Under the pieces are notes generated by a model that was given only the letters and a program-made list of their open reading frames with translations, was not told the origin of the DNA and made no database searches. Made by a program: the position numbers and the translations under genes. From positions 1-11,881 of the forward strand of contig CAIVTL010000145.1 of assembly GCA_903908785.1 (NCBI GenBank): a DNA stretch of 11,881 nt, written 5' to 3'. Positions 5,131 to 11,881 of the stretch are shown here, one piece after another (position 1 is the first letter of the stretch; each line of letters opens with the position of its first letter). Origin of the DNA: Caldifarciminota bacterium (GTDB lineage: Bacteria; Hydrothermota; Tepidihabitantia; Tepidihabitantales; Tepidihabitantaceae).

Positions 5131-6405
5131 ATGCCGAGCGAGTGGCGGCGGAGACGCACGTCCGAACTGCTCGCTGAGGGCGTGCTGGCGATAGGCGACG
5201 GGTACCGCGCCAAGAACGACGAGCTTGGACCTGCGGGTCTTCCGTTCGCGCGGGCGGGGAATATCGACGGCGGATTCCAACTCGAAGGTGCGGATAGATT
5301 CCCGAGGGAAAACCTGTCTCGCGTCGGCGAGAAGGTCTCTCGGTCTGGGGACGTGGTGTTCACGTCGAAGGGCACGGTCGGCCGGTTCGCCTTTGTCAAG
5401 GAGACCACGCCGAGCTTTGTCTATTCACCACAGCTCTGCTACTGGAGAAGTCTCCGTCCGGACGTACTTGCCCCGCGGTTTCTGTACTACTGGATGTGTG
5501 GTCCCGACTTCTGGGCGCAGGCGGCCGGCGTGAAGGGTCAGACCGACATGGCCGAGTACGTCAGTCTGTCGGACCAGCGACGAATGTACGTCTCCTTTCC
5601 TTCCTTTCCTACCCAGCGTTCCATTGCCCGCAGTCTCGGCGCGCTGGATGACAAGATTGAGCTGAACCGGAGGATGAACGAGACGCTGGAGCAGATGACC
5701 CGGGCAATCTTCAAGTCGTGGTTCGTGGACTTTGAGCCCTTCCGCGGCAAAGGCATGGTCGAGTCGCCGCTGGGGAAGATCCCAAAGGGGTGGAAGGTGG
5801 AACCGATAGCTGAGCTTGCTGATGTCGTGGGCGGCGGCACTCCACGTACTGACGAGCCGCGCTTCTGGACCGGCGGCCGATACTGCTGGGCAACTCCGAA
5901 AGACCTTGCACCGCTTGATGTACCAGTGCTTCTCGATACTGGGCGCAGAATCACGGACGCGGGTATCGGGCAGATTAGCTCTGGCCTGCTTCCTGTAGGA
6001 ACCGTTCTGCTCTCATCGCGTGCGCCAATCGGCTATCTCGCGATTGCTGAAACGTCTGTCGCCATCAACCAGGGCTTCATCGCAATGTTGCCGAGAGACG
6101 CCGTGTCGAATCTCTTCCTGCTGCACTGGTCGCGGTACAACCACGAAGTGATAGTCGGGCGGGCCAACGGCACGACGTTCCTTGAAATCAGCAAGAACAA
6201 CTTCAGGCCGATTCCGGTCGCGGCCCCGCCGACCGACGCAATGAAGGCATTCGACGCGCACGTGCGCCCTATGTATAACCGCGTAGTAGCGAACACTCGC
6301 CAATCCCGCACCCTCGCCGCCATCCGCGACGCGCTCCTGCCGAAGTTGATGAGCGGGGAAGTAAAGGCGGAGGCGTTTGATTGGAATAGAGTAGATATCA
6401 TATGA
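5131..6405 (+). CDS. hsdS: Type I restriction-modification specificity subunit HsdS
   Basis: HsdS recognises the split DNA target and holds two HsdM subunits. The 424 residues show the two-half plan. The first target-recognition domain spans ~1-160 (GNIDGGF, SGDVVFTSKGTVGR, SLSDQRRMYVSFP). The central conserved helices span ~163-200 (RSIARSLGALDDKIELNRRMNETLEQM, then KSWFVDFEP). The second target domain spans ~215-365 (GWKVEPIAELADVVGGGTPRT, WATPKDL, GTVLLSSRAPIGYLAI). The distal conserved helix LAAIRDALLPKLMSGEV is at 395-411. Length is normal and both halves are complete, so the protein is probably functional; the target sequence cannot be predicted by eye. ATG 5131 follows AGGA at 5120-5123. 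Its stop overlaps the next start by 4 nt (ATGA). Between it and hsdM lie three or four accessory genes. Confidence 0.93.
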   Translation: MPSEWRRRRTSELLAEGVLAIGDGYRAKNDELGPAGLPFARAGNIDGGFQLEGADRFPRENLSRVGEKVSRSGDVVFTSKGTVGRFAFVKETTPSFVYSPQLCYWRSLRPDVLAPRFLYYWMCGPDFWAQAAGVKGQTDMAEYVSLSDQRRMYVSFPSFPTQRSIARSLGALDDKIELNRRMNETLEQMTRAIFKSWFVDFEPFRGKGMVESPLGKIPKGWKVEPIAELADVVGGGTPRTDEPRFWTGGRYCWATPKDLAPLDVPVLLDTGRRITDAGIGQISSGLLPVGTVLLSSRAPIGYLAIAETSVAINQGFIAMLPRDAVSNLFLLHWSRYNHEVIVGRANGTTFLEISKNNFRPIPVAAPPTDAMKAFDAHVRPMYNRVVANTRQSRTLAAIRDALLPKLMSGEVKAEAFDWNRVDII

Positions 6406-8120
6406 AGATTCCCAGCAATGACGAGATTCTAGCAATCCTAGACCAGTTGGACGCCAGTGTTGCCGACGACCTAGAATCGTACTGGCTCGAGTTCAAGCCG
6501 TGGCGCGACCCCAAGGAGGATATGCGCGTTGCTGCCGAGACCGCCGCGTGCTTCGCTAACGCTGACGGAGGCGTCATCGTGTTTGGCGTGGCAGACCGTA
6601 TTCGGGGCAGGGTAAATGCGATACACGGCGCAAGTCGCTATGACATGAGCATATGGCGCAGCAGCATTTTTGCATCGACGCGGCCTAACCTGGATGTCGA
6701 AGTCGGCGAGTTGCCTGTCGACGAGGGAAGCGGCAAGCTCCTCGTTGTGCGCGTTCAGAGGGGTTTGAATCCCCCTTACGGGACCGCAGAGGGCATGTAC
6801 AAGGTCAGGGTCAGTAAGAACTGTATGCCTCTGGACCCGCAGGCCTGGGCGCGCATTCAAGTCTCGACCGGCGCGGTGGATTGGAGCGGGCAGGCCGCGG
6901 AGGGAGTTGGCAGGGAGGACATTGACCCCGTGGAGATTGCCCGGGCGCGCAACATACTCAAGCGCGTTAGCCCCGAATCCGAACTCCTCAAGCTGGACGA
7001 TGGCGGTTTCTTGGCGGCTCTTGGCGCCATCCGCAGCGGCCGAGTTACGCACACCGGGTTGCTGCTTTTCGCGCAGGAGTCCAAGCTCGCCGAGAAGTGC
7101 CCTCAGCACCAAGTGCATTACGTGTACGAGACATCTGATACTGAAGTGGCCCGCAATGATTCGTATCGCTCGGGCCTGCTCGACGTTCTGGAGCGGCTGG
7201 AGCAGACGTTCACAGGGCCTGCCAATCCAGAGCAGGAACTATCGCTCGGTCTATTCAAGCTGCGCATTCCGGCTTTCCCCGTGGATGTAGTTCGCGAGGC
7301 GGTTCTCAACGCCGTCACCCACAGAGATTATTCTGACCCCAACGAGGTGCTGGTGAGGCACACGAAGCGTGAGCTGGTCGTCACAAGTCCAGGCGGGTTT
7401 CTTGCGAACATCTCGCCAGGGAACATCCTCCGCGCCGAGCCGATCAGTCGGAACAGATGTTTAGCGGAGGCGTTCCAGAAGCTGCGGCTGGTTGAGCGGG
7501 CCGGTGTCGGCCGCCGACGCATCTTCACGGCCATGCTGTCCTACGGCAAAAGGCTCCCAGTGTACGAGACCGACGGCCTTCGTGTGACACTGAGGCTTTT
7601 CGATGGCGGATACGACGAGCGCACGGCAACGCTCGTTGCCCAGTGGAAGAAGGCGGGCAGAGAGGTAGACCTCGACGGTCTGCTTGTGCTGGCTTTCCTG
7701 CGCGAGAATGCCTTCTTGGATTCAGTCTCCGCAGCGAAGCTGCTGCAGGTAGAGCGAGACCAAGCGCGGTCGATCCTTGACCACCTCGCGCAACCGCAGG
7801 TCGGCATCTTGGAGCGGCGCGGTCGTACAAAGGCGGTCACTTACCATCTGACCAAAGCGGTCGCACGTGACCTTCTGGGTAAGGCAGCCTACACCAAGAC
7901 CCGCGGACTCGATCCGATTCGATACGCCGAGATGGTCAAGGCCTTCGTTGCAGACCACGGCTCCATCTCGCCACGTGAGTGCCGCGAACTCCTTGGACTC
8001 GGGGAATCACAGTCCTCACGCGTACAGGTATCGCAGATGCTAGCCAGATGGTCGACCGAAGATGGGTTTCTGAGGCGTGAGGGACAGTCACCCAAGGTCA
8101 AGTATTACCCGCGCACCTAG
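6402..8120 (+). CDS. AlbA_2 / HATPase_c_4 ATP-binding protein, copy 2 (diverged)
   Basis: This 572-residue protein shares the plan of the 3016-4425 protein but is far diverged and longer. The AlbA_2 domain is at ~20-150 (SYWLEFKPW, AACFANADGGVIVFGV). A GHKL ATPase domain at ~290-375 has N box REAVLNAVTHRDY (298-310), SPGGF (329-333) and G-V-G at 368-370 in place of copy 1's GSG. Two C-terminal helical/winged-helix segments follow: ~425-482 (LLVLAFLRENAFLDSVSAAKLL, RSILDHL, TYHLT) and ~508-570. The extra domain accounts for the added length. The ATGA overlap with hsdS means that translation is coupled, so HsdS and this protein are probably made in fixed ratio and may interact. A direct role in restriction control or a separate defence activity are both possible; the sequence does not decide. 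Confidence 0.88.
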   Translation: MKIPSNDEILAILDQLDASVADDLESYWLEFKPWRDPKEDMRVAAETAACFANADGGVIVFGVADRIRGRVNAIHGASRYDMSIWRSSIFASTRPNLDVEVGELPVDEGSGKLLVVRVQRGLNPPYGTAEGMYKVRVSKNCMPLDPQAWARIQVSTGAVDWSGQAAEGVGREDIDPVEIARARNILKRVSPESELLKLDDGGFLAALGAIRSGRVTHTGLLLFAQESKLAEKCPQHQVHYVYETSDTEVARNDSYRSGLLDVLERLEQTFTGPANPEQELSLGLFKLRIPAFPVDVVREAVLNAVTHRDYSDPNEVLVRHTKRELVVTSPGGFLANISPGNILRAEPISRNRCLAEAFQKLRLVERAGVGRRRIFTAMLSYGKRLPVYETDGLRVTLRLFDGGYDERTATLVAQWKKAGREVDLDGLLVLAFLRENAFLDSVSAAKLLQVERDQARSILDHLAQPQVGILERRGRTKAVTYHLTKAVARDLLGKAAYTKTRGLDPIRYAEMVKAFVADHGSISPRECRELLGLGESQSSRVQVSQMLARWSTEDGFLRREGQSPKVKYYPRT

Positions 8121-8234
8121 TGCCTATCCGGATGTTAATTCCTCCGGAGGATTCGGGGTGGAATCAGGGCGTGGTCTGTAAGTTATCTAGTTCTAGGATG
8201 TTACGCGCTCCGGAGCGTTAATGGAGTGTAAACG
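8121..8234. other. Intergenic spacer with two CTCCGGAG palindromes
   Basis: Two 12-bp perfect palindromes share the core CTCCGGAG: TCCTCCGGAGGA at 8140-8151 and CGCTCCGGAGCG at 8206-8217. They lie 66 bp apart, in front of the GTG at 8235. They could be operator half-pairs or small terminators; no T-tract and no convincing promoter is seen. Confidence 0.45.
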
Positions 8235-8504
8235 GTGACGAGTAGCTTCTCCGAATCCGATGTCGAAGACGCCGCCTTAGACTGGCTAACCGAGCTGGGC
8301 TGGGCGGTGAAGCACGGGCCGGACATATCGCCTGACGGCGATACCCTCACCCGGCCTTCGGCCTCCCTCTCCCAATGGGAGAGGGAAAGAGGGCGAGGGG
8401 GCAAAGCCTGGGAGAGGGGAAGCTACAGCGACGTAGTGTTGCTGGAGCGGTTCCGCAACGCGCTGCGGCCGAAGCTGATGTCGGGTGAGATACGTACGAC
8501 CTAA
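8235..8504 (+). pseudogene. hsdR start fused to hsdS tail, interrupted by a hairpin repeat
   Basis: The 89-codon frame begins like HsdR: FSESDVEDAALDWL and ELGWAVKHGP match FTESVVEDAALAWL and ELGWAVKHGP of the intact hsdR at 10902. After ISP, where HsdR has its GELFAERKDY stretch, the dispersed repeat (8344-8399) is read in frame. The HsdR sequence then resumes with SYSDVVLLERFRNAL and switches to RPKLMSGEI, the ending of HsdS proteins (hsdS here: LLPKLMSGEV). A normal HsdR is around 1000 residues, so this is a deletion relic. It still has GTG 8235 with GGAG at 8223-8226 and could be translated into a small protein. Alternatively it is merely carried in the transcript of the following gene, whose Shine-Dalgarno follows directly after its stop. 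Confidence 0.8.
8344..8399. repeat. Complete 56-bp hairpin repeat inside the hsdR relic
   Basis: CCCTCACCC (8344-8352), a GGCC-TTC-GGCC mini-hairpin (8353-8363), inner arms CCCTCTCCCA (8365-8374) and TGGGAGAGGG (8376-8385), and the closing GGGCGAGGG (8391-8399). It is the same family as 1942-1995. A further GGGAGAGGGG at 8410-8419 may be a partial second copy. Confidence 0.85.
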
Positions 8505-8515
8505 CGGAGGATGAC

Positions 8516-9340
8516 GTGAGTGCTGGAGGCCGTTCGCCGTTGAGGGACAGGCTGCTTGCGCTCGGCGAGCCTGAGATAAAGCAGAATTGGCTGGACTGCG
8601 CGGAGTTGGGAATCGGCCCCGAGCACGTCGCGGAGCTGATTGGCTTGGCGCTCGACGAGAAGCTGAACCGCGCTCCGAGTGACAGCCGGGAAGTCTGGGT
8701 GCCGGTGCACGCATGGCGCGCGCTGGCGCAACTCCGCGCCGCAGCGGCTGCCGAGCCATTGACGCGGCTTCTGCGGTTGATTGACGAGGACGACGATGAT
8801 TGGGTCGGGGAGGAGTTGCCGCGCGTGTTCGGGATGATTGGCCCGCCCGCGATTCCGCCCTTGTCAGAGTATTTGCGGGCGAGCGACCATTCTGTCTATG
8901 CCCGGGTCGCGGCCGTTGACGGTCTGGGGTTCATCTGCTCGGACCATCCCGAAGTCAGAGACGAAGTGGTTGCCGTACTGTCGGGCCAGCTCGCCGCATT
9001 CAAGGAGAATGACCCGAGCCTGAACGGGTTCTTGATATCCCACCTCATAGACCTGCACGCCGTCGAGGTCGTGCCGCTCATGAAGCAGGCGTTTGAAGCC
9101 GACAGCGTGGACCTGTTCATCGTGGGCGACTGGGAGGATGTGCAGATTGAACTTGGGCTGAAGTCCGCGAGGGAGAAGCCGCCAAGGCCGACGCCGCGCG
9201 ACCTGCTCCTCGGTCGGGAGCACGCGTCACCAGAACCGGCGCCACCGGCATCAGCACCGGAGGCACAACCGCTGACCCGCCAGGCTCGCCGGAAGGCGGA
9301 GCGGGAGGCGGCGAAGGAGCGGAAACGGAGACGGCAGTAG
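8516..9340 (+). CDS. DUF1186 / HEAT-repeat-like protein
   Basis: This 274-residue protein resembles the DUF1186 family. The region ~60-210 consists of helical HEAT-like repeats (HAWRALAQLRAAAAAEPLTRLL, GEELPRVFGMIGPPAIPPLSEYL, ARVAAVDGLGFI). It ends with the family-like HAVEVVPLMKQAFEADSVD and VGDWEDVQIELGL. After residue 215 come a proline/alanine linker and a strongly basic tail (from 255 onward nearly every second residue is R or K) that could bind nucleic acid or ribosomes. HEAT-like repeats serve as protein-interaction scaffolds, and no enzyme motif is visible. The GTG start at 8516 is fixed by GGAGG at 8506-8510, because the ATG at 8511 is out of frame and stops at once. Its link to restriction is unproven; it may be a passenger gene. 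Confidence 0.75.
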   Translation: MSAGGRSPLRDRLLALGEPEIKQNWLDCAELGIGPEHVAELIGLALDEKLNRAPSDSREVWVPVHAWRALAQLRAAAAAEPLTRLLRLIDEDDDDWVGEELPRVFGMIGPPAIPPLSEYLRASDHSVYARVAAVDGLGFICSDHPEVRDEVVAVLSGQLAAFKENDPSLNGFLISHLIDLHAVEVVPLMKQAFEADSVDLFIVGDWEDVQIELGLKSAREKPPRPTPRDLLLGREHASPEPAPPASAPEAQPLTRQARRKAEREAAKERKRRRQ

Positions 9341-9634
9341 CGCCGCTGAGGAGGAACGAGGAGTGAGGAGTGAGGAATGAGGAGTCAGAAACGGGCGGAG
9401 AAGCGCTCGGGTTTCAGGGCGGCGGCTGGGGCTTGTATCGGGCGGCCGTATGTTTATCATTCATGGCATGAATAACCGTTATGAGGTGCTTAGGCGAGAC
9501 GTTCGGGCCGCAGGGGATGTTCGTCCGGGCCTCGGACCGGGACGTGGTGCTGGCGCAGCTTCCGCGGCCGTCATCGCAGCGTGGCTGCCGAGGCTGATGG
9601 ACTGACAGATGGAGGATGAAGCGGAGGCTGAACG
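9341..9634. other. Intergenic region with GAGGARTGA repeats and a candidate promoter
   Basis: Purine-rich GAGGA(A/G)(T/C)GA units repeat at 9351-9388. A weak promoter-like pair lies at TTGTAT 9433-9438 and TATCAT 9455-9460 (16-bp spacer). ATTCATG-G-CATGAAT at 9459-9473 is a 15-bp palindrome overlapping the presumed start site, placed like an operator. Open frames of 38-45 codons at ~9469-9603 have no recognisable similarity. The region probably carries the control signals of the DUF3800 gene. Confidence 0.4.
9459..9473. promoter_or_regulatory. 15-bp palindrome, possible operator
   Basis: ATTCATG and CATGAAT flank a single G. It overlaps the end of a weak -10-like TATCAT (9455-9460) in front of the DUF3800 gene. 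The placement fits a repressor site, but evidence is limited to symmetry. Confidence 0.35.
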
Positions 9635-10342
9635 ATGAGGTTCGAGGTCTATTGTGATGAGAGCCAGCCGGATGTGTTCTGGACCAAGGCCAGGCGGAAG
9701 GCCAAGTATCTGCTCATCGGCGGTGTCTGGGTTCCCGCCCGGGGGCGACAGAAGCTGAAGGCCGACATCAACCGGCTCAAGGCGCGGCATGAGTTTCCCG
9801 GCGAGGTGAAGTGGCACAAGGTCCACGAGGGCAGGAAAGCATTCTACAAGGAACTGGTGGACTTGTTCATCGGTGCCGGCGAGGACGTAAGGTCCAGGTG
9901 CATAGCCGTTGAAGCCGCCAAGGTCAATCTGCTCAAGTTCCACCAGAACGACGCCGAGCTTGGGTTCTACAAGTTCTATTATCAGATGCTCAAGCACTGG
10001 ATGCAGGACTTCAATGAGTACGTGGTGTTTTGTGACGAGAAGACGAACCGGGCCAAGGACCGACTCAAGGTGCTCCAGCGAACTCTGTCATGCGCGACAC
10101 TGACGAGCAAGGTCGTCTCGGTTCAGGCTTTGCCGTCACGTGAGGTCGTTTTGCTCCAGTTGGCCGATTTCCTGCTCGGCATCGTTTCGACGCGGCTGAA
10201 CGAGAGTGCCAAGCCGGGTAGCTTCAAGGATAGGCTGGCTGTGTATCTCGAACGCCGGCTGGGTCGGAGACGCCTCGGGCCAACTTACTTGTCTGAGCCG
10301 AAGTTCAACATCTTCCGGATAGACCTGAAGGGCGGCTGGTGA
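9635..10342 (+). CDS. DUF3800 domain-containing protein
   Basis: This 235-residue protein carries the DUF3800 signature: YCDES near the N-terminus (6-10), a hydrophobic strand YLLIGGVWV, EVKWHK (57-62), VVFCDEKTN (130-138) and the C-terminal LLQLADFLLG (173-182). The spaced acidic residues (D8, E9, D134, E135, D178) resemble an RNase H-like metal-binding arrangement, and DUF3800 proteins are suspected nucleases or nuclease relatives, frequent in phage-defence and mobile regions. The start ATG 9635 has GGAGG at 9623-9627. The next gene begins 1 nt after the stop, so the two are translated together and likely act as a pair. Length is normal and no damage is seen. Confidence 0.85.
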   Translation: MRFEVYCDESQPDVFWTKARRKAKYLLIGGVWVPARGRQKLKADINRLKARHEFPGEVKWHKVHEGRKAFYKELVDLFIGAGEDVRSRCIAVEAAKVNLLKFHQNDAELGFYKFYYQMLKHWMQDFNEYVVFCDEKTNRAKDRLKVLQRTLSCATLTSKVVSVQALPSREVVLLQLADFLLGIVSTRLNESAKPGSFKDRLAVYLERRLGRRRLGPTYLSEPKFNIFRIDLKGGW

Positions 10343-10343
10343 C

Positions 10344-10781
10344 GTGCAGCCGCCGCCAAAGGTCAATTACGCGACTGAAGTCGAGTATCGTACGCATTTC
10401 GTGCGGGTCTACTGTCGCGGGCCAATCGTGACGTTCGACGGTATCCCGGTCTGGTTCAGACCTATGGATTTCAACCACTGCATGTTTGAGAGCACCCGGC
10501 GCGACGGCGCGAAGGATACGCTGTCCCGCGACCGCGTCGAGCGGATAGATTGGATTGCGGCCACGCTCGGGAATCCCGAGGCCGAGTTGTACCAGGGCTG
10601 GAACAAGCGGCTTCGGCGTGCGGATTCAAGTCGCCGCGTGGCCGTGGTTTACGGGGAATTCGTGGTAGTGATAGACATCCACACGAAGGACGACGGAAAG
10701 CGGTCTGCCAGATTCGTTACCGCGTTCCTTGCAGACAACAGCATCGCCAAGATACGGAGCATGCCGAAGTGGGTACAATAG
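10344..10781 (+). CDS. Hypothetical protein coupled to DUF3800
   Basis: I do not recognise this 145-residue protein with confidence. It starts GTG 10344, one base after the DUF3800 stop. Visible are FRPMDFNHCMFES (38-50), RDRVERIDWIAATLGNP (62-78), GWNKRL, a strongly hydrophobic strand RRVAVVYGEFVVVIDI (97-112) and SARFVTAFLADNSIAKIRSMPKW (121-143). The spaced His45, Arg63/Arg67 and the T126 strand near the end are reminiscent of small BECR-fold (RelE/Barnase-like) ribonuclease domains, so a nuclease or toxin-like role beside DUF3800 is a guess. It contains no membrane segment or signal peptide. An internal ATG at 10464 would remove the first third, including part of the strand region, and is less likely. 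Confidence 0.7.
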   Translation: MQPPPKVNYATEVEYRTHFVRVYCRGPIVTFDGIPVWFRPMDFNHCMFESTRRDGAKDTLSRDRVERIDWIAATLGNPEAELYQGWNKRLRRADSSRRVAVVYGEFVVVIDIHTKDDGKRSARFVTAFLADNSIAKIRSMPKWVQ

Positions 10782-10901
10782 AAAGAGCCGCTGGTTCGCA
10801 TAGCTGGCCCAGCGGCCGAAGCCTCTGTAGGTTCCCTACACTAGGTAGAGAATCATCTAATTATCGCTGCCGGTCCGAGCTTGTCAAGCTCGGGAGAGTG
10901 A
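10782..10901. other. Spacer with three hairpins before hsdR
   Basis: GCCGCTGG (10787-10794) pairs with CCAGCGGC (10809-10816). TGTAGG-TTC-CCTACA forms a tight hairpin at 10826-10840. CCGAGCTT-GTC-AAGCTCGG forms one at 10875-10893. None has a clear T-tract, so terminator status is uncertain. The middle part (10841-10866) is locally A/T-rich and could hold a promoter, but no good -35/-10 pair is seen. Confidence 0.45.
10875..10893 (+). promoter_or_regulatory. Hairpin abutting the hsdR ribosome binding site
   Basis: The arms CCGAGCTT (10875-10882) and AAGCTCGG (10886-10893) form an 8-bp stem with a 3-nt loop. The Shine-Dalgarno-like GGGAGAG (10892-10898) begins within the right arm, so folding would partly hide it ahead of ATG 10902. 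It could tune HsdR synthesis, or it may simply be a dispersed palindromic repeat. Confidence 0.45.
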
Positions 10902-11881
10902 ATGGCTGACACCCGTTTCACCGAGTCCGTCGTCGAAGACGCGGCCTTGGCTTGGCTGGCCGAGCTTGGCTGGGCGGTGAAGCACGGGCCGGAGATTGCG
11001 CCGGGAGAGTTGTTTGCTGAGCGGAAGGACTATGCCGAGGTCGTACTGCTGGAGCGGTTCCGGACCGCGTTGCAGCGGCTGAATCCGGGGCTGCCCGAGG
11101 ACACTTTGGCCGATGCGGAGCGGCGGGTGATGAGGCCGGATGCGCCGATGCTGGAAGTGAACAACCAGCAGTTCCACCGCTGGCTGGTTGACGGCATCAC
11201 GGGCGAGTACCGGGCATCGGATGGCGAGCTGCGCGGGCATCCGGTGCGGCTGGTTGACTTTGACGACCTCGACAACAATGACTGGCTGGCGGTGAACCAG
11301 TTCACGGTCACGGAGAGCGGGCACAATCGCAGGCCGGATATTGTGCTGTTCGTGAACGGTCTGCCTCTGGCCGGCATCGAACTGAAGAACCCGGCCGACG
11401 AGAACGCGGACATCTGGTCCGCGTACCGGCAGTATCAGACCTACAAGGCCGAGATTCCATCGCTCTACACCTACAACGACGCCTTGGTGATTTCCGACGG
11501 GCTTGAGGCGCGGATGGGCACTTTGACTGCGGGCAAGGAGTGGTTCCTGCCGTGGCGGACGATTGAGGGTCAGGAGGTCGAGCCTGCTTCAAGGCCGCAA
11601 CTGGAAGTGCTGTTGCGCGGGGCGTTCGACCATCGGCGGTTCCTTGACCTCGTGCGCTGGTTCATCGTGTTCGACGACGATGGGTCAGGCAAGCTCACCA
11701 AGAAGATGGCCGGGTATCACCAGTTCCACGCGGTGCAGGCCGCGGTTGATGCGACCGTGAAGGCTTCGCGGCCAAAGGGTGACCGAAAGGCCGGAGTAGT
11801 CTGGCACACGCAGGGCTCGGGTAAGAGCCTGACCATGGCGTTCTTTGCGGGCCGGATTGTCGAGCATCCGGCGATGGAGAA
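10902..11881 (+). CDS. hsdR: Type I restriction-modification endonuclease/motor subunit HsdR (5' part)
   Basis: HsdR is the restriction subunit: an N-terminal PD-(D/E)xK nuclease followed by a superfamily 2 translocase that pulls DNA until cleavage. The visible 326 residues begin FTESVVEDAALAWLAELGW. They contain the nuclease motif RRPDIVLFVNGLPLAGIELKN with D146, E160 and K162. They continue through QYQTYKAEIPSLYTYNDALV and GTLTAGKEWFLPWRTIEG, then GYHQFHAV, and reach the Walker A motif QGSGKS (304-309), which starts the motor. All key residues present so far are intact, and the frame is open to the window end, where the gene continues. ATG 10902 follows GGGAGAG. It lies over 4 kb beyond hsdS, with four genes or relics in between. 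Its first ~55 residues are the intact counterpart of the relic at 8235-8504. Confidence 0.95.
   Translation, partial: MADTRFTESVVEDAALAWLAELGWAVKHGPEIAPGELFAERKDYAEVVLLERFRTALQRLNPGLPEDTLADAERRVMRPDAPMLEVNNQQFHRWLVDGITGEYRASDGELRGHPVRLVDFDDLDNNDWLAVNQFTVTESGHNRRPDIVLFVNGLPLAGIELKNPADENADIWSAYRQYQTYKAEIPSLYTYNDALVISDGLEARMGTLTAGKEWFLPWRTIEGQEVEPASRPQLEVLLRGAFDHRRFLDLVRWFIVFDDDGSGKLTKKMAGYHQFHAVQAAVDATVKASRPKGDRKAGVVWHTQGSGKSLTMAFFAGRIVEHPAME

Noticed and set aside
9469..9603. Small open frames of 38-45 codons before the DUF3800 gene
   Set aside because: No ribosome binding site and no recognisable sequence; they lie in a region that looks regulatory.
10787..10840. Rho-independent terminator after the DUF3800 pair
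   Set aside because: Two hairpins are visible but neither is followed by a run of T, so I list them only as part of the spacer.

Overview
This window comes from a GC-rich bacterial genome and is a type I restriction-modification (RM) locus whose core genes are separated by accessory genes. Every convincing gene lies on the + strand. The taxon cannot be fixed from the sequence. The codon thirds are mostly G/C, GTG starts are frequent, Shine-Dalgarno sequences are good, and small dispersed repeats sit both between and inside genes. That style is common in uncultured environmental bacteria and gives no finer placement.

Layout: (1) 1-148, a leader with a good sigma70-type promoter. (2) 149-2248, hsdM, the methyltransferase subunit, which carries two in-frame insertions: a DUF559 (Vsr-like) endonuclease domain bracketed by hairpin repeats, and a second stand-alone repeat. 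(3) 2238-2789, an ORF6N DNA-binding protein containing two 27-bp dyads, followed by a 42-residue winged-helix-like mini-ORF. (4) 3016-4425, an AlbA_2/HATPase (Schlafen-like) protein. (5) 4426-5130, repeat-rich DNA around a 23S-rRNA-IVP-type four-helix-bundle gene. (6) 5131-6405, hsdS, overlapping by 4 nt a second AlbA_2/HATPase gene (6402-8120). (7) 8235-8504, a relic with an hsdR-like start, another in-frame repeat and an hsdS-like tail. (8) 8516-9340, a DUF1186/HEAT-like protein. (9) 9635-10781, a tightly coupled DUF3800 gene plus a 145-residue protein of unknown function. (10) 10902-11881, the start of an intact hsdR, cut by the window edge.

HsdM, HsdS and HsdR together would form a type I enzyme. 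HsdS gives sequence specificity, HsdM methylates adenine, and HsdR carries the nuclease and the ATP-driven motor. The genes placed between them resemble the restriction-linked accessory genes known from other hsd loci (RhuM/ORF6N-like and AlbA_2 proteins) and may modulate restriction or act as separate defence modules. Tight spacing (hsdM/ORF6N, hsdS/AlbA_2 and DUF3800/145 aa) suggests translational coupling within sub-operons.

The most striking feature is one dispersed CCCTCACCC...GGGTGAGGG hairpin repeat found repeatedly inside hsd reading frames without breaking them. One occurrence carries a DUF559 nuclease domain into HsdM, suggesting a nuclease-associated repeat that tolerates or favours in-frame insertion.
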